DNA of 42,525 nt. Origin: Tissierellia bacterium. GTDB taxonomy: Bacteria > Bacillota > Clostridia > Tissierellales > Sedimentibacteraceae. A program made the translations under genes and the position numbers. The stretch is from contig JAQVWY010000015.1 in NCBI GenBank assembly GCA_028709465.1, positions 1 through 42,525 on the forward strand. Reading direction: 5' to 3'. Below are positions 16,210 through 24,271 of this stretch, in pieces. Within the stretch, counting starts at the first letter, position 1; every line of letters starts with the position of its first letter. The notes under the pieces are model-generated. The model was not told where the DNA came from and did not search any database. It was given only the letters and a program-made list of their open reading frames with translations.

Positions 16210-17301
16210 ATGAAATTAGGTATTGTAGGACTTCCTAATGTAGGTAAAAGTACATTATTTAACGCAATAACTTCTGCGGGAGCTGAATCAGCAAATTATC
16301 CATTTTGTACAATAGAACCAAATGTAGGAGTTGTAAGCGTTCCAGATAAAAGATTAGATTTTTTAACAAAAATGAGTGATTCAGGAAAAACCGTTCCAGC
16401 TGTTATTGAGTTTTTTGATATAGCAGGACTTGTTAAAGGTGCAAGCAAAGGTGAAGGCCTTGGAAATAAATTTCTATCTCATATAAGAGAAGTGGAAGCA
16501 GTTATTCACGTGGTAAGATGCTTTGATGATGACAATGTAATACATGTTGAATCAACTGTAGATCCTATAAGAGACATTGAAATTATTGAACTAGAGCTTA
16601 TCCTCGCTGACTTGGAAGTAATGAGCAAAAGGATAGAAAGATTAGTTAAAATGTCTAAAAATGATAAATCACTTATTCCTGAATTAGAGCTTGTAAAAAG
16701 AATTATAGAACAATTAGAAAGTGAAAAACCTATTCGTTACTTAAACTGTTCTCCTGAAGAAGAAAAGCTTTTAAAAACATTTAACCTTATAACAGCTAAA
16801 CCAGTACTTTATGTTGCAAATGTTGATGAAGATTATATATTAGAACCAGAATCAAATAAATATGTTAATGTTGTAAAAGAATATGCATCAACAGATAATT
16901 CTGAAGTTATTACTATATGTGGCAAAATAGAAGAAGAAATTTCAACACTTGATGATGATGAGAAAAAAGAATTTCTTCAAGAATTAGGACTAGAAGAATC
17001 AGGACTTGATAAGCTAATTAGATCAAGCTACCATTTGCTAGGATTAATCAGCTTCTTTACAACAGGTCCAATAGAATCAAAAGCATGGACAATAAAAAAA
17101 GGAACAAAGGCTCCTCAAGCTGCTGGTAAAATTCATTCCGATATAGAAAGAGGATTCATTAGAGCTGAAGTAACTTCATATGATGATGTTGTAGAATATG
17201 GCTCAATGAATGCAGTAAAAGAAAAAGGTCTTATGCGTCTTGAAGGAAAAGAATATGAAATGAAAGACGGAGACATAGTATTATTTAGGTTTAATGTTTA
17301 A
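16210..17301 (+). CDS. ychF: YchF/Ola1 ribosome-associated P-loop ATPase
   Basis: The 363-residue Obg-family protein binds ATP rather than GTP and associates with ribosomes. P-loop GLPNVGKST (about residues 7-15), switch II FDIAGLVKGASKGEGLGNKF, and the altered G4 motif NVDE (instead of NKxD), which explains ATP preference. The C-terminal TGS domain holds FTTGPIESKAWTIKKGTKAP and ends DGDIVLFRFNV. The open frame extends upstream to 16120, but the promoter -10 lies inside that extension and the ATG at 16210 has AAAGGA, so the family-standard start MKLGIVGLPN is used. Confidence 0.97.
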   Translation: MKLGIVGLPNVGKSTLFNAITSAGAESANYPFCTIEPNVGVVSVPDKRLDFLTKMSDSGKTVPAVIEFFDIAGLVKGASKGEGLGNKFLSHIREVEAVIHVVRCFDDDNVIHVESTVDPIRDIEIIELELILADLEVMSKRIERLVKMSKNDKSLIPELELVKRIIEQLESEKPIRYLNCSPEEEKLLKTFNLITAKPVLYVANVDEDYILEPESNKYVNVVKEYASTDNSEVITICGKIEEEISTLDDDEKKEFLQELGLEESGLDKLIRSSYHLLGLISFFTTGPIESKAWTIKKGTKAPQAAGKIHSDIERGFIRAEVTSYDDVVEYGSMNAVKEKGLMRLEGKEYEMKDGDIVLFRFNV

Positions 17302-17335
17302 TAATTTTACATGAATTATTTATATTGAAAAAGGT

Positions 17336-17354
17336 GGGCACAGAATCTGTGCCC
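17336..17354 (+). terminator. Hairpin after ychF, possible terminator
   Basis: GGGCACAG (17336-17343) pairs with CTGTGCCC (17347-17354) with a 3-nt loop. The plus-strand side lacks a T-run; the minus-strand side has CCTTTTTC. It is probably the ychF 3' end. Confidence 0.45.
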
Positions 17355-17486
17355 ATCGTAATATTCCACTTGATATACTTCTTTTGTTTCTAAATAATTT
17401 AAAAACATTTCTCTGTAATTATTTCCGTTTGCTTTACCTGTTTGCTTTTTCATAATTATGGTATACTTTTAGAAAGGTGATTAAAA

Positions 17487-18089
17487 ATGTGCGGCAGATA
17501 TTATTTCGATATTGATGAAAAGGAATTAAAGGAAATTGTAGAAGAGGCTCAAAACAATATAAATAAAGATTTTATAACTGGAGAAATTTATCCTACAAAT
17601 ACAGCCCCTATAATAACAGCCCAAGGTACAACTCTTGCAAAATGGGGATTTCCAAAATGGGATGGAAAAGGATCTATTATTAATGCTAGGGTTGAAACAT
17701 TAGGTGAAAGAAAAATGTTCAAAAATTTAATAAATTCTAACCGTTGTATCGTACCTGCTTCTGCTTATTTTGAATGGAAAATAATTTCTGAAACTAGCAA
17801 GCTGAAAAATAAATATATAATAAGAAAACCTAATTCAATTTTATATATAGCTGGTTTATATAATTCATTTAAAAATTCCAATGAACAATTAAGTATTTTT
17901 GATGATACTTCTATAGAGACAATGCAATATACTATAATTACGAAAAAAGCCAATACATCTGTATCATATATCCATGATCGTATGCCTTTGATTTTTAACA
18001 AAAAAGAAATGCATGCTTATCTTCATGGAGAAGACTTGAACGCATTATTGAATAATAACAATGTTATTCTTGAATATGCTATTTTTTAA
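17487..18089 (+). CDS. SRAP-domain DNA-protein crosslink protein (YedK/HMCES family)
   Basis: The 200-residue protein is of normal SRAP length. It starts MCGRYYF, so Cys2 becomes the N-terminal residue after Met removal and forms the thiazolidine crosslink to abasic sites in single-stranded DNA. Other active-site phrases are present: INARVETLGERKMF (Glu), CIVPASAYFEWK, and SYIHDRMPLIF (His). The role is shielding abasic sites from error-prone processing, consistent with its position beside an SOS-regulated Y-family polymerase on the opposite strand. AAAGGTGA precedes the ATG. Its 3' end overlaps the converging small gene by 11 bp. Confidence 0.93.
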   Translation: MCGRYYFDIDEKELKEIVEEAQNNINKDFITGEIYPTNTAPIITAQGTTLAKWGFPKWDGKGSIINARVETLGERKMFKNLINSNRCIVPASAYFEWKIISETSKLKNKYIIRKPNSILYIAGLYNSFKNSNEQLSIFDDTSIETMQYTIITKKANTSVSYIHDRMPLIFNKKEMHAYLHGEDLNALLNNNNVILEYAIF

Positions 18090-18333
18090 ATAAATACCAA
18101 GTCTTGCTGTCTGTTTCATATTTTAATTCATATATATCTTTACCGTTGTGCTGGCAGACGAAAACAATTCGTTTGTTACCAATGATATTTTCTTCGTAAA
18201 TTTTTTGAATCTTTTGAATTCTGACAACTTGATCTTCAAGTCTAAATTTTACTGGTTCAATTTTTCCACTTTCTAATCCTTTGTTAGGATGAAATATTAC
18301 CATTACCTTTATGGGTTCATTTAATATTTTCAA
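18079..18333 (-). CDS. Small polymerase-associated protein (DUF6504-like)
   Basis: An 84-residue protein, downstream of the Y-family polymerase gene by 12 nt and so in its operon. It is beta-rich: PVKFRLEDQVVRIQKIQKIY followed by VFVCQHNGKDIYELKYETD and a Trp (TWYLFKK). This resembles small DUF6504-type proteins encoded beside Y-family polymerases, though I base that on pattern and context only. The start is a TTG at 18333 with AAGGTGAT upstream; the next ATG in that area is out of frame. The last 11 bp overlap the end of the converging SRAP gene. Function unknown; an accessory role in lesion bypass is an inference. Confidence 0.65.
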   Translation of the reverse strand: MKILNEPIKVMVIFHPNKGLESGKIEPVKFRLEDQVVRIQKIQKIYEENIIGNKRIVFVCQHNGKDIYELKYETDSKTWYLFKK

Positions 18334-18345
18334 AACATCACCTTC

Positions 18346-19578
18346 TTACAAAATACTACTCATACCTGGATATTCATCATCAGGATATCCCCCTAATATT
18401 GGGCTTAATTCTGAGTTTGCAAATATACCTCTGATTACAGCCGTATCCCCGTATTTTTCACGAATACTATCAATAACCTTATCAAGTTTTTCATTTTTTA
18501 ATAAATTTTTATCTTTAAGCATGCTTAATTGCTGAAACTTTGCAAATTCCAAACCAGATACAGAAACACCTAACTGCCTAATTGGTCTAGAGTCCCAATT
18601 CTTGTCAAACAAAGCACAAATATTTTTATAGATATCTTTTGTGCAATCAGTAAAATAGGGCAACTTTTTTTGTCTGGATATATAATTAAAATCTTTGTCT
18701 TTTATACCCACACTTACTACTTTACACATCATTTCAGCTTCTCTTAACCTCCAAGCAGTCATTTCCACCAAACTTAATATTATTGCATGAGCAATTTCTG
18801 TGTCTATTACATCAAATTTCAAAGTACTACTGTTTCCCACACTTTTAATGGGAGGAGATGCTTTAAATATAGATCCATCAATGCCGTTTGCATAAGCATA
18901 AATCATGTGACCGTATACCCCTATAGATTTAAACAACAAATTAGGATCCGTTTTTGCCAAATCACCTATAGTGTAAATTCCCCATCTGTTTAACTTTACC
19001 TTCGTTTTTCTTCCCACCATAAACAAATCTTCTACAGGCAAAGGCCAAAGTTTTTCTTTTATTTCTTCTGGAAAACATGTGTGACATTTATCAGGTTTTT
19101 CAAAATTTCCAGCCATTTTAGCTAATAGCTTGTTTTTAGATATTCCTATATTTATTGTATAGCCGAAAATATTTTTTACATCTTCTTTTATTTTGCAGGC
19201 AAGACTCAAAGCTTCTTCTTTGTTTAAATCTGTAAAGCGCAGGAAGCATTCATCTATACTGAACACTTCCACATCAGGAGTAAATTTATACAAATATTCT
19301 CTTAAAGTTTTGCTTGCACGAACGTAAACTTGGTAATCAGGAGGAACCACTAATAAATTTGGACATTGCCTCCTAGCTTCCATAAGGGACATACCCGTTT
19401 GTATTTTAAATTTTTTCGCAAGAATAGATCTTGCCAAAACAATACCGTGTCGATTTTGTTCATTACCGCCAATTACTGAAGCTACTTTTCTTATGTCTCT
19501 ATCAATTCCTTGTTGTTGTTCATATGCTGCTGTCCATGATAAAAAAGCTGAATTTACATCGATGTGCATAACTATCAT
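18346..19578 (-). CDS. dinB: Y-family (DinB/UmuC-type) translesion DNA polymerase
   Basis: The 410-residue enzyme copies past damaged template bases. The palm motifs are intact: MHIDVNSAFLSW (Asp7, steric-gate Phe12) and VFSIDECFLRFTDL (Asp109, Glu110). The fingers and thumb follow (ILAKKFKIQTGMSLMEARRQCP; GISKNKLLAKMAGNFEKPD) with a little-finger domain at about 235-345. The C-terminus (GYPDDEYPGMSSIL) has no clear QLxLF clamp-binding motif. GAGGG lies upstream of the ATG at 19578, and a LexA box lies just upstream, so it is SOS-inducible. It heads an operon with the 84-residue gene. Confidence 0.92.
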   Translation of the reverse strand: MIVMHIDVNSAFLSWTAAYEQQQGIDRDIRKVASVIGGNEQNRHGIVLARSILAKKFKIQTGMSLMEARRQCPNLLVVPPDYQVYVRASKTLREYLYKFTPDVEVFSIDECFLRFTDLNKEEALSLACKIKEDVKNIFGYTINIGISKNKLLAKMAGNFEKPDKCHTCFPEEIKEKLWPLPVEDLFMVGRKTKVKLNRWGIYTIGDLAKTDPNLLFKSIGVYGHMIYAYANGIDGSIFKASPPIKSVGNSSTLKFDVIDTEIAHAIILSLVEMTAWRLREAEMMCKVVSVGIKDKDFNYISRQKKLPYFTDCTKDIYKNICALFDKNWDSRPIRQLGVSVSGLEFAKFQQLSMLKDKNLLKNEKLDKVIDSIREKYGDTAVIRGIFANSELSPILGGYPDDEYPGMSSIL

Positions 19579-19596
19579 AATAACCCTCTCATCGCT

Positions 19597-19610
19597 CGAA
19601 CTTTTGTTCG
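19597..19610 (-). promoter_or_regulatory. SOS (LexA) box of the dinB operon
   Basis: CGAAC-AAAA-GTTCG on the minus strand is a perfect GAAC-N4-GTTC palindrome matching the Gram-positive LexA consensus. It sits about 10 bp downstream of the -10 hexamer and 20 bp before the ATG, where LexA would block initiation. Confidence 0.88.
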
Positions 19611-19619
19611 AATAATGAT

Positions 19620-19628
19620 ATTATATCA
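19620..19628 (-). promoter_or_regulatory. Extended -10 of the dinB promoter
   Basis: TGATATAAT (19628-19620, minus strand) is an extended -10 element; the -35 region is poor. It lies just upstream of the SOS box. Confidence 0.6.
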
Positions 19629-19836
19629 CAAATTTTTTATTTTAAAAGTGTAATTTTTGTAATTATTAAATAAATCTAATTATTCTAATTATTTTAAAAT
19701 AAAGTATAACTTTAAAAGTAAATTTTCATAAGTTTATATTAATAACTTTACTTTCATTAATATTCTATTGTCAAACCATTCTTTGTTCTTTATAATATTA
19801 TTTATTATATAAAAAATTAAATGAGGAGATTTGCTT

Positions 19837-20745
19837 ATGAATATTATTGTAATAAAACCTTACATAGAAATTTTACGCAAGAATTTTCCAGATATTAAAT
19901 TTTATAAAACAGATGAAGAATGTACAGATGCTTCTGCCATAATAGGCCTGCCTAATGATTTCACTAAAGAAATATTAGAAAAACATCCAAATATAAAATG
20001 GATTCAAGGTCTGTTAGCTGGCTATGATATGTTAGATTTAGATTATTTTAAACAAAGAAAAATAACTTATACAAATGCAAAAGATATTTTTAGTGTTCCT
20101 ATAGCAGAAGACGTAATATGCAAAATTCTAATTCATAATACAAATGCTTTAAAATATATAAATAATAAAAATCAAAAAATATGGCAAGGAAAATATAAAA
20201 GAAGAGAATTGTTCGGCCAAACAGTAGGTATAATAGGAACTGGTTCAATTGCTACAGAAGTGGCAAAGAGACTTCAAGGATTTGGAGTTAAGGTTATTGG
20301 ATACAAAAGGACACCTGTTATATCGTTGCCTTATTTTGAAGAAATATATACTGGTAAAAAAGGAATGAATGATTTAATGTTACAAAGTGACTATTTAGTT
20401 ATAACTGTTGATTTAAATAAGGATACTTATCACATGATCAATAAAGATAATTTGAAATTAATGAAGAAAAATGCTTCAATTATAAATATAGCTAGGGGAA
20501 GCGTCATAAATGAAGAAGATTTGATAGAATCACTAAAAAATGGTGATATTGATTATGTAGGTCTCGATGTTTTTGAGCAAGAGCCACTGCCTTTAGACAG
20601 TGAAATTTGGAACTTAGAAAATGTATATATGACTCCACATACATCAGGAACTGTTGAAAATATTAAGGATAAATTCGATAAATTAATTGTTGAAAATGTA
20701 CAAAGATTTATAGACAATGAGACTTTAGCTAATGTTGTAAAATAA
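19837..20745 (+). CDS. D-2-hydroxyacid dehydrogenase family protein
   Basis: A 302-residue member of the D-isomer-specific 2-hydroxyacid dehydrogenases. The Rossmann loop GIIGTGSIATEVAKRL (about 129-144) is followed by VIGYKRTP; the basic KR after the second strand suggests NADP(H). Catalytic residues are in INIARGSVINEEDL (Arg), DVFEQEPLP (Glu) and MTPHTSGT (His). The physiological substrate cannot be told; YkgE/GhrB-like oxo-acid reduction is likely. A TTG opens the frame at 19831, but ATG 19837 has GAGGAGA at proper distance. It is a single-gene unit with its own terminator. Confidence 0.88.
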   Translation: MNIIVIKPYIEILRKNFPDIKFYKTDEECTDASAIIGLPNDFTKEILEKHPNIKWIQGLLAGYDMLDLDYFKQRKITYTNAKDIFSVPIAEDVICKILIHNTNALKYINNKNQKIWQGKYKRRELFGQTVGIIGTGSIATEVAKRLQGFGVKVIGYKRTPVISLPYFEEIYTGKKGMNDLMLQSDYLVITVDLNKDTYHMINKDNLKLMKKNASIINIARGSVINEEDLIESLKNGDIDYVGLDVFEQEPLPLDSEIWNLENVYMTPHTSGTVENIKDKFDKLIVENVQRFIDNETLANVVK

Positions 20746-20749
20746 TTAG

Positions 20750-20783
20750 AGACTGTCTCTCATTAGAGACAGTCTATTTTTTT
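20750..20783 (+). terminator. Strong rho-independent terminator
   Basis: AGACTGTCTCT (20750-20760) pairs perfectly with AGAGACAGTCT (20765-20775), loop CATT, followed by a run of eight T residues. It ends the dehydrogenase gene. Confidence 0.9.
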
Positions 20784-20787
20784 TATA

Positions 20788-21573
20788 TTATATAATAGCC
20801 TTATTATCTTCATTATCTACTAAATAAATTTCTTCTTGTCTTTGATTGATTTTTATTCTTATTCCTTGAAACAACATTTTTACCTTGTTTAGAATAAATA
20901 TAAGTAATGGAATTACAATAATCCAATACCAAGGAAATATAAAATGTCTTAAAAGAGGTATGCCATCAGCTTTTAACATAATTAGATAATTTACATTTAA
21001 CAATCTTGACATATTAAATGCTACTGTTGCAATAATTATAAATCCTACAAAAGGTTTTTTAATATTATTTTCTTTCTCCCAATGATCTGATATAAAGACA
21101 ATAGTAATTGGTATTATAACCATGAGGGCATGTGATATCATGCTTTGAACAGCCATAATATGTATGCCTGCATAATCATAAAAAACCCATGCTGGATATA
21201 TTATTACGCCAGCCCCTCCTATAAATGCAAGCAAATCTACATATGGATATAGTTTTTCTTTTTTTGTTAAAGCAATGTATGGCAATATTAAGCAAATTTG
21301 ATTACACCAATCGAATCTTATATTTTTTAAACTAAAACCATAATAAATAGTCGACCAGCTTATGCGAAATATTTCTAATATAACCATTAATATTGATGTA
21401 CTTTTTAATATTTTTTTTGAAAAATTTACATCACAATGCTTCATTTGCAATAAAAATATAGTTACAATAAAAACAATGCATAATGATGACATAACAATAT
21501 GCTCAGTAGAAAACAACATTGAATCAGGTTCTACATTTTGAGGTTTAATAAAATTATCATAAAAATTATTCAT
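20788..21573 (-). CDS. YwaF/TIGR02206-like integral membrane protein
   Basis: The 261-residue protein has about seven hydrophobic segments, the first from about residue 28 (VMSSLCIVFIVTIFLLQM) and the last IIVIPLLIFILNKVKMLF. Phrases RFDWCNQICLILPYIAL, LAFIGGAGVIIYPAW and MISHALMVIIPITIV match the TIGR02206 family, which includes B. subtilis YwaF. The function is unknown; the family may share a fold with eukaryotic TMEM164. The upstream TTG is ignored because ATG 21573 has GGAAGG 7 nt before it. It converges with the dehydrogenase gene. Confidence 0.7.
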   Translation of the reverse strand: MNNFYDNFIKPQNVEPDSMLFSTEHIVMSSLCIVFIVTIFLLQMKHCDVNFSKKILKSTSILMVILEIFRISWSTIYYGFSLKNIRFDWCNQICLILPYIALTKKEKLYPYVDLLAFIGGAGVIIYPAWVFYDYAGIHIMAVQSMISHALMVIIPITIVFISDHWEKENNIKKPFVGFIIIATVAFNMSRLLNVNYLIMLKADGIPLLRHFIFPWYWIIVIPLLIFILNKVKMLFQGIRIKINQRQEEIYLVDNEDNKAII

Positions 21574-21693
21574 TATAATGCCTTCCAATTCTAAATTTAA
21601 CCTATATGTATTATATCATTTATATAATCAAAATTTAATTAATAAATTATTAATTTAATCTCAATATCTATTTATTTTCATAGAATTAAATCA

Positions 21694-21819
21694 ATGTTAA
21701 ACAGATCTGGAGATAAAACTGTTTATGTAAATGTAAATACTATAGGTGTTGAAATATTAAAAATTAAATTTAATAATTCTTATGGTTCATTCTATAATGT
21801 TACTTTATCAGGTCTATAA
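21694..21819 (+). pseudogene. Fragment of an unknown protein (41 residues)
   Basis: A plus-strand frame continues NRSGDKTVYVNVNTIGVEI and NNSYGSFYNVTLSGL and ends TAA at 21819, next to the terminator at 21841. The beta-rich, Asn-rich wording looks like the C-terminal end of a secreted or repeat protein. No ribosome site precedes the ATG at 21694, and the frame is open only a little further upstream. I read it as a remnant. The rest of the 332-bp gap (21574-21905) holds nothing else except the terminator. Confidence 0.35.
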
Positions 21820-21840
21820 AATAAATTTATTTAACAAATA

Positions 21841-21887
21841 AAAGGGGCATAGCCTATTATTCTGAATAACAGGCTGTGCCCCTTTTT
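21841..21887. terminator. Long hairpin terminator after cooS
   Basis: AAAGGGGCATAGCCT (21841-21855) pairs with AGGCTGTGCCCCTTT (21871-21885), with an inner TTATTC/GAATAA stem. T-runs flank it on both strands, so it can serve cooS on the minus strand and any plus-strand transcript. Confidence 0.8.
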
Positions 21888-21905
21888 TCTATTATACTAA
21901 ATTTA

Positions 21906-23813
21906 TTATTTTAATCCCATATTGTGTCTTTTCTTCAAAATATGATTTTCTATATCTGTAGCTGCTTGAACAGGGTCATCTCCTAATGCAACCTTGCCAC
22001 CAGTTAAATTTTCAACGTCTTGTGTCAATAACTTAACTAAATCCGGAGCGCCGGTAATAAATGGTGTAGGAGAAAGATGGGTATAAGCACCGTATGCAAC
22101 TGCAAACAAACCATCAATTGTAGCTTTCTGCTCCATCCATTCAGGAGCTGTTACTGCTATTGGAAGTTGACTTATATCTACATCTAAATGATCTGCCAAT
22201 GCAGTTACAAGCATGGATATTCTTCCTGTGTCAGTACATGTTCCGAAACTTAAAACTGGAGGAATTTTAAGCGCTTGGCAAATACCTTTCAATCCTTCTC
22301 CTGCCATATCAGCAGCTTCAAGTGTACATAGGCCTGCAACTTCAAGACCATGATTACCACAGCCTCCAGCAACTACTAATATATCTCTTTTTATTAATTC
22401 CTTCGTAATATTTACCGTATTCCAATCTTGAGGTCCATTCCTTAATGTTGAACAATTCGCCAATGCTACAATACCTTTAAGTTGACCATTAGCAATTACA
22501 TCCACTAAAACATTTAAATCATTGTTTATAACTTTTAATACTGCCTCTGTTGAGAAACCTGCAATTGCCTTTTGTTTTATTTTTGGTACCATTGGTTCTA
22601 TTTTACCATGTCTTTTCTTGAAATTTTCAATAGCAATATTTATGCATTTATCTGCCATTTCATCGGCCTTTGCAGGATAATATGGCATTTCGTGTTCTAC
22701 CCCAGGCACTCCAATAATCGTGCTAACACTTATTAATGCTACCTGATATTTTTCTGCATATTGATCAATAGCTGGAGGTGAACAATTTTCTTCCATTACT
22801 AATGCATCAACAGTACCTGTTGCAAGAAATGGTTCTATAGCTAGCCAATTGCCCATCAATCCAACAAAAACATCATCTACTTCAAAACGTTGCAACAATT
22901 CTTGACCTGTTTCAATTGAACCAACTATATGAATTCCTTTCGCCCCAGCATTTATAGCCATTTCTTGATATTCCCGTTTTTTTGCCTTTTGCAACGTTGC
23001 AACGCCAATCCAAGGTTGGTGACCATTGAAAGCAATATTAACATAATCAGGATCCATAATACCTAAATCAACATCCACCTCATGAGGCATTGGAGTACCA
23101 AACAATATATCCTGTGTCATTTCAAGCCCTATTTGGGCAGTATAAATAGTTGATAACCCAAGTCTTAATGCTTTTTTCGCCAATGATACATAATCACCGT
23201 CTACATTAGTAAGACAGCTAGCTATACAGTTTTCCACATCATGTTGAACACCTGTTGGGTAAATGTGCAATTCTCTCCATAATGGCTTTCTTTTCTTTGG
23301 CGCAAATGCTTCTACCATAATGCTTTCTTGGTCTGGATTAACTTTCATTTCTCTATCAAGCAATTCTGCTAATTGCACTGCCATTTGATTTACATCATTG
23401 CTCACTTTTATTCCTGTTTTTTCGCACATCCATTTTAATTTATCTACATCTGTTATTTTAAATGATGTTTTACCTTCTCCAGTAGCTTTCAATGTTCTAA
23501 AAGCTTCAAAGGCATGATGAGCATATGTAGCTGCCCCCATAATATTTCTCATGAGAAGATTTCTCATTGCCATTGCATCTGGACCAATACCACAAACGCC
23601 TTTAAAAGCTCCTGCTTTATCGCTAATTCTACATGGTCCTTGTGTACAAAGCTGACAGCTCAACCCTTGAAGGCAAAAATTACAGCGTATTTTTTCTTGC
23701 TTCTCCCATCTAGAAAAAACACTTGAAAGACCATCGTCACGAATTCTTTTTAACATTTCTTCTACAGAATCATGGTAACTTACTCTGCCTTCCATACTTT
23801 TTGTAATTGTCAT
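21906..23813 (-). CDS. cooS: CooS-type carbon monoxide dehydrogenase catalytic subunit, atypical C-cluster
   Basis: A 635-residue CooS homologue, family-normal in length. The N-terminal iron-sulfur segment has C44, C47, C53, C56, C61 and C74 (RCNFCLQGLSCQLC, GPCRI). C-cluster ligands by pattern: H264 (NGHQPW), C344 (EENCSPP), C454 (LANCST), C485 (AGGCGN), C526 (GTCTDTGR) and K563 (WMEQKATIDG). The motif GICCTGNE, which normally supplies Cys295 for the unique Fe, reads GSIETGQE here, so that ligand is missing. The D-cluster spacing is also altered (CxxC; Ser at the second usual Cys). No cooC, cooF or acetyl-CoA synthase genes lie nearby. CO oxidation is therefore uncertain. GGAGGA precedes the ATG. 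Confidence 0.88.
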   Translation of the reverse strand: MTITKSMEGRVSYHDSVEEMLKRIRDDGLSSVFSRWEKQEKIRCNFCLQGLSCQLCTQGPCRISDKAGAFKGVCGIGPDAMAMRNLLMRNIMGAATYAHHAFEAFRTLKATGEGKTSFKITDVDKLKWMCEKTGIKVSNDVNQMAVQLAELLDREMKVNPDQESIMVEAFAPKKRKPLWRELHIYPTGVQHDVENCIASCLTNVDGDYVSLAKKALRLGLSTIYTAQIGLEMTQDILFGTPMPHEVDVDLGIMDPDYVNIAFNGHQPWIGVATLQKAKKREYQEMAINAGAKGIHIVGSIETGQELLQRFEVDDVFVGLMGNWLAIEPFLATGTVDALVMEENCSPPAIDQYAEKYQVALISVSTIIGVPGVEHEMPYYPAKADEMADKCINIAIENFKKRHGKIEPMVPKIKQKAIAGFSTEAVLKVINNDLNVLVDVIANGQLKGIVALANCSTLRNGPQDWNTVNITKELIKRDILVVAGGCGNHGLEVAGLCTLEAADMAGEGLKGICQALKIPPVLSFGTCTDTGRISMLVTALADHLDVDISQLPIAVTAPEWMEQKATIDGLFAVAYGAYTHLSPTPFITGAPDLVKLLTQDVENLTGGKVALGDDPVQAATDIENHILKKRHNMGLK

Positions 23814-23898
23814 ATATTCCTCCTATTAATTAATACAATGTATTGTTATTATGGCTAAATATTGTAAATACATACTGATTAGTTTATTATTAAAATTA

Positions 23899-23939
23899 AA
23901 AAGCTATCAGAATTATGTTATATAAATCTGATAGCTTTT
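23899..23939. terminator. Terminator of the DUF1540 gene
   Basis: AAAAGCTATCAGA (23899-23911) pairs with TCTGATAGCTTTT (23927-23939). T-runs lie on both sides; on the minus strand it ends the DUF1540 transcript about 48 nt after the stop codon. Confidence 0.75.
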
Positions 23940-23986
23940 TTAATCTAAAGGTTTATGAACAAAAAATATTCATTCACTAACTAAAA

Positions 23987-24157
23987 TCATGACATATTAC
24001 TGCCAGGTTTAAAAGTTTCACAGTCAGTTTCACTAGAATTTCTAGCATCTCTATGTTGAACTTCTATTTTCTGTGCAGTACAATGGTCTCCTTGTGCATA
24101 ATAATGGCATGTATTTACATGACATTTGATACCAGGGTTATAATTTTTAGATTCCAT
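23987..24157 (-). CDS. DUF1540 cysteine-rich small protein
   Basis: The 56-residue protein has the DUF1540 pattern: IKCHVNTCHYYAQGDHCTA, then EVQHRDARNSSETDCETF. Four cysteines (C12, C17, C26, C46) and histidines in the first half suggest a small metal site. DUF1540 proteins are common in spore-forming Clostridia and their function is unknown. The start is fixed by GGAGGATTTAA. It stands alone between yyaL and cooS, with its own terminator. Confidence 0.85.
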   Translation of the reverse strand: MESKNYNPGIKCHVNTCHYYAQGDHCTAQKIEVQHRDARNSSETDCETFKPGSNMS

Positions 24158-24271
24158 TTAAATCCTCCGTCAATAATATTTAAAAGTTTTAAAACTTTCT
24201 ATAAACATTATTCCCTGTTCATTTTAATATATTATGATATAATTTTTAATATATTTGTAAAAATTACCATA

